Below, piece by piece: positions 5,709 through 6,701 of a DNA stretch of 6,701 bases. The stretch is from an uncultured Magnetococcales bacterium (GTDB lineage: Bacteria > Pseudomonadota > Magnetococcia > Magnetococcales > Magnetaquicoccaceae): positions 1 through 6,701 of the forward strand of contig CAIWLA010000687.1 in NCBI GenBank assembly GCA_903913345.1. The letters are read 5' to 3'. The notes below the pieces were generated by a model. The model searched no databases. It was not told the origin of the DNA and worked only from the letters and a program-made list of their open reading frames with translations. Numbering within the stretch: the first letter of the stretch is position 1; each line of letters opens with the position of its first letter. A program made the translations under genes and the position numbers.

Positions 5709-6701
5709 CCGCCACCCTGCCGCCCCTGGTGGTGGTGCTGCAACTGGCGGAACGGGCACGGCAGACGGCAACGGTGGAGGAGTTGCTGTTTGTGATGGTC
5801 AATGAGACCCATGCCCTGGCCTCCTATCGGCAGGCGGTGCTGTGGGATGCCACTGGACGGGTGGTGGCCTTGTCGGGCATCCCGGTCCTGGACCCACAGG
5901 TGCCCTTTGTGTTATGGCTGCAGCGGTTGTATGGCCAACTGCGCCACGCGCCAACGGACGCCTTTTTCCCGATGGCCGGAGAGTCGGTCCCGGACGGGTT
6001 GCGGGATGGATGGGGCGAATGGTTGCCGGATGTGGCCCTCGCCATTCCCCTCCAACAGGGGGATACCCGGTTGGGATGGCTGTTGCTGGCGCGGGATTTC
6101 CCCTTCGACGACAGCGAAAGCGAATTGCTGAACCATCTGGCCGGGGCCTATGCCCATGCCTGGTCTGCCTATCTGGGCCGGAGATCCCACTTCCGGTGGC
6201 AACAGCTCTTGCCCCGCCGTCGTCGATGGTTGATCCTGGCGGCCCTCTCTCTGGCCCTGGCCTGGCCCGTACCCCTGACGGTTCTGGCCCCGGCGGAGGT
6301 TGTTCCCATCCATCCAGAGGTGATACGGGCACCCATGGATGGAGTGTTGCTGCGCTTTCATCTCCAACCCAATGATCCGGTTGCGGTCGGCCAACCCCTC
6401 TTCGACCTGGATGACACCACGCTCAAAAATCGCCTGGAGGTGGCGGAAAAAAGCCTCGCCATTGCCGAATCGGAATATCTGGTCACCTCCCAGCTCGCCT
6501 TGCAGGATCCCCGATCCAAGGCACAGCTCACCCTGCTCGCCGGGCGGGCGGAAGAGAAAAGATTGGAAGCAGAAGGACTGCGGGATTTGCTGGCCCGCAG
6601 TCAGGTCAAGGCCACCCGTGCCGGGATTGCGCTCTTCAGCGATCCGCAAAGTTGGATCGGTCGTCCGGTGGTCACCGGGGAACGCATTCTCACTGTCGCC
6701 G
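5705..6701 (+). CDS. GAF-like domain fused to HlyD-type adaptor, 3'-partial
   Basis: The frame is open from the ATG at 5705 to the window end (332 residues seen, no stop). Residues about 20-155 look like a GAF-related fold: helix TVEELLFVMVNE, strand QAVLWDATGRVVALSG, then ALAIPLQQGDTRLGWLLLAR and the closing helix SESELLNHLAGAYAHAW. RRRR at 171-174 precedes one membrane segment (about 175-196), so the positive-inside rule puts the GAF-like part in the cytoplasm. After it come lipoyl half 1 (IRAPMDGVLLRFHLQPNDPVAVGQ, split around 207-236), a coiled-coil hairpin of about 60 residues, and lipoyl half 2 (SQVKATRAGIALFS, WIGRPVVTGERILTVA). The beta-barrel lies beyond the window. It would be the membrane-anchored adaptor of the same exporter. 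No ligand-binding residues can be named for the GAF-like part, which could be purely structural. Confidence 0.88.
   Translation, partial: MTATLPPLVVVLQLAERARQTATVEELLFVMVNETHALASYRQAVLWDATGRVVALSGIPVLDPQVPFVLWLQRLYGQLRHAPTDAFFPMAGESVPDGLRDGWGEWLPDVALAIPLQQGDTRLGWLLLARDFPFDDSESELLNHLAGAYAHAWSAYLGRRSHFRWQQLLPRRRRWLILAALSLALAWPVPLTVLAPAEVVPIHPEVIRAPMDGVLLRFHLQPNDPVAVGQPLFDLDDTTLKNRLEVAEKSLAIAESEYLVTSQLALQDPRSKAQLTLLAGRAEEKRLEAEGLRDLLARSQVKATRAGIALFSDPQSWIGRPVVTGERILTVA

Noticed and set aside
4728..5771. Opposite-strand open frame of 347 codons spanning two gene junctions
   Set aside because: It crosses both the channel/adaptor and adaptor/adaptor boundaries and shows no domain pattern, while the + strand genes are well supported.
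5842..6375. Alternative + and - frames inside the GAF-adaptor gene
   Set aside because: They are Gly/Pro/Arg-rich and featureless. The frame starting at 5705 has a membrane segment and lipoyl halves and runs uninterrupted to the window end.

Overview
The window is a piece of a same-strand gene cluster from a Gram-negative bacterium. The evidence is a lipoprotein-type TolC-like outer-membrane protein and a periplasmic adaptor with a signal peptide. Base composition is moderately GC-rich. A proteobacterium is the natural reading; a Magnetococcia-like or gammaproteobacterial lineage is possible, but the sequence does not settle it. All four genes are on the + strand and are packed tightly. No rRNA, tRNA, CRISPR array, insertion sequence or clear promoter is visible, so the promoter probably lies upstream of the window.

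Layout: (1) 2-3184 is the C-terminal ~1060 residues of a large, modular, calcium-dependent-looking surface protein. Its modules in order are the end of a VCBS repeat, a cadherin-like repeat, a DxDxDG calcium-loop block, a choice-of-anchor U-like module, a second cadherin-like repeat, a complete VCBS repeat, a putative-Ig/CADG repeat, a long Pro/Ala/Ser/Val linker, a second CADG repeat and a charged C-terminal tail. (2) 3169-3202 is a hairpin-forming element that carries the stop codon of gene 1 in its loop and abuts the ribosome binding site of gene 2. (3) 3208-4899 is a TolC-family outer-membrane factor with a lipobox. (4) 4896-5708 is a short HlyD/RND-type periplasmic adaptor. (5) 5705 to the window end is a second HlyD-type adaptor, 3'-truncated by the window, with an N-terminal GAF-like domain before its single membrane anchor. 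It is a real gene although no stop codon falls in the window. Genes 2/3 and 3/4 overlap by ATGA.

How they work together (inference): the genes look like a dedicated export line for the giant protein. The outer-membrane channel, a soluble adaptor and a membrane-anchored adaptor with a cytoplasmic sensor-like domain would move or anchor it at the cell surface. No ABC transporter or other energised inner-membrane pump is in the window. The cargo also lacks RTX nonapeptides, so this is not a textbook type I system as far as can be seen. The most interesting points are the GAF-adaptor fusion, the paired adaptors without a visible pump, the cargo's C-terminal tail as a candidate export signal, a possible disulfide across the base of the first adaptor's hairpin, and the repeat-like RNA hairpin at the cargo/exporter junction.
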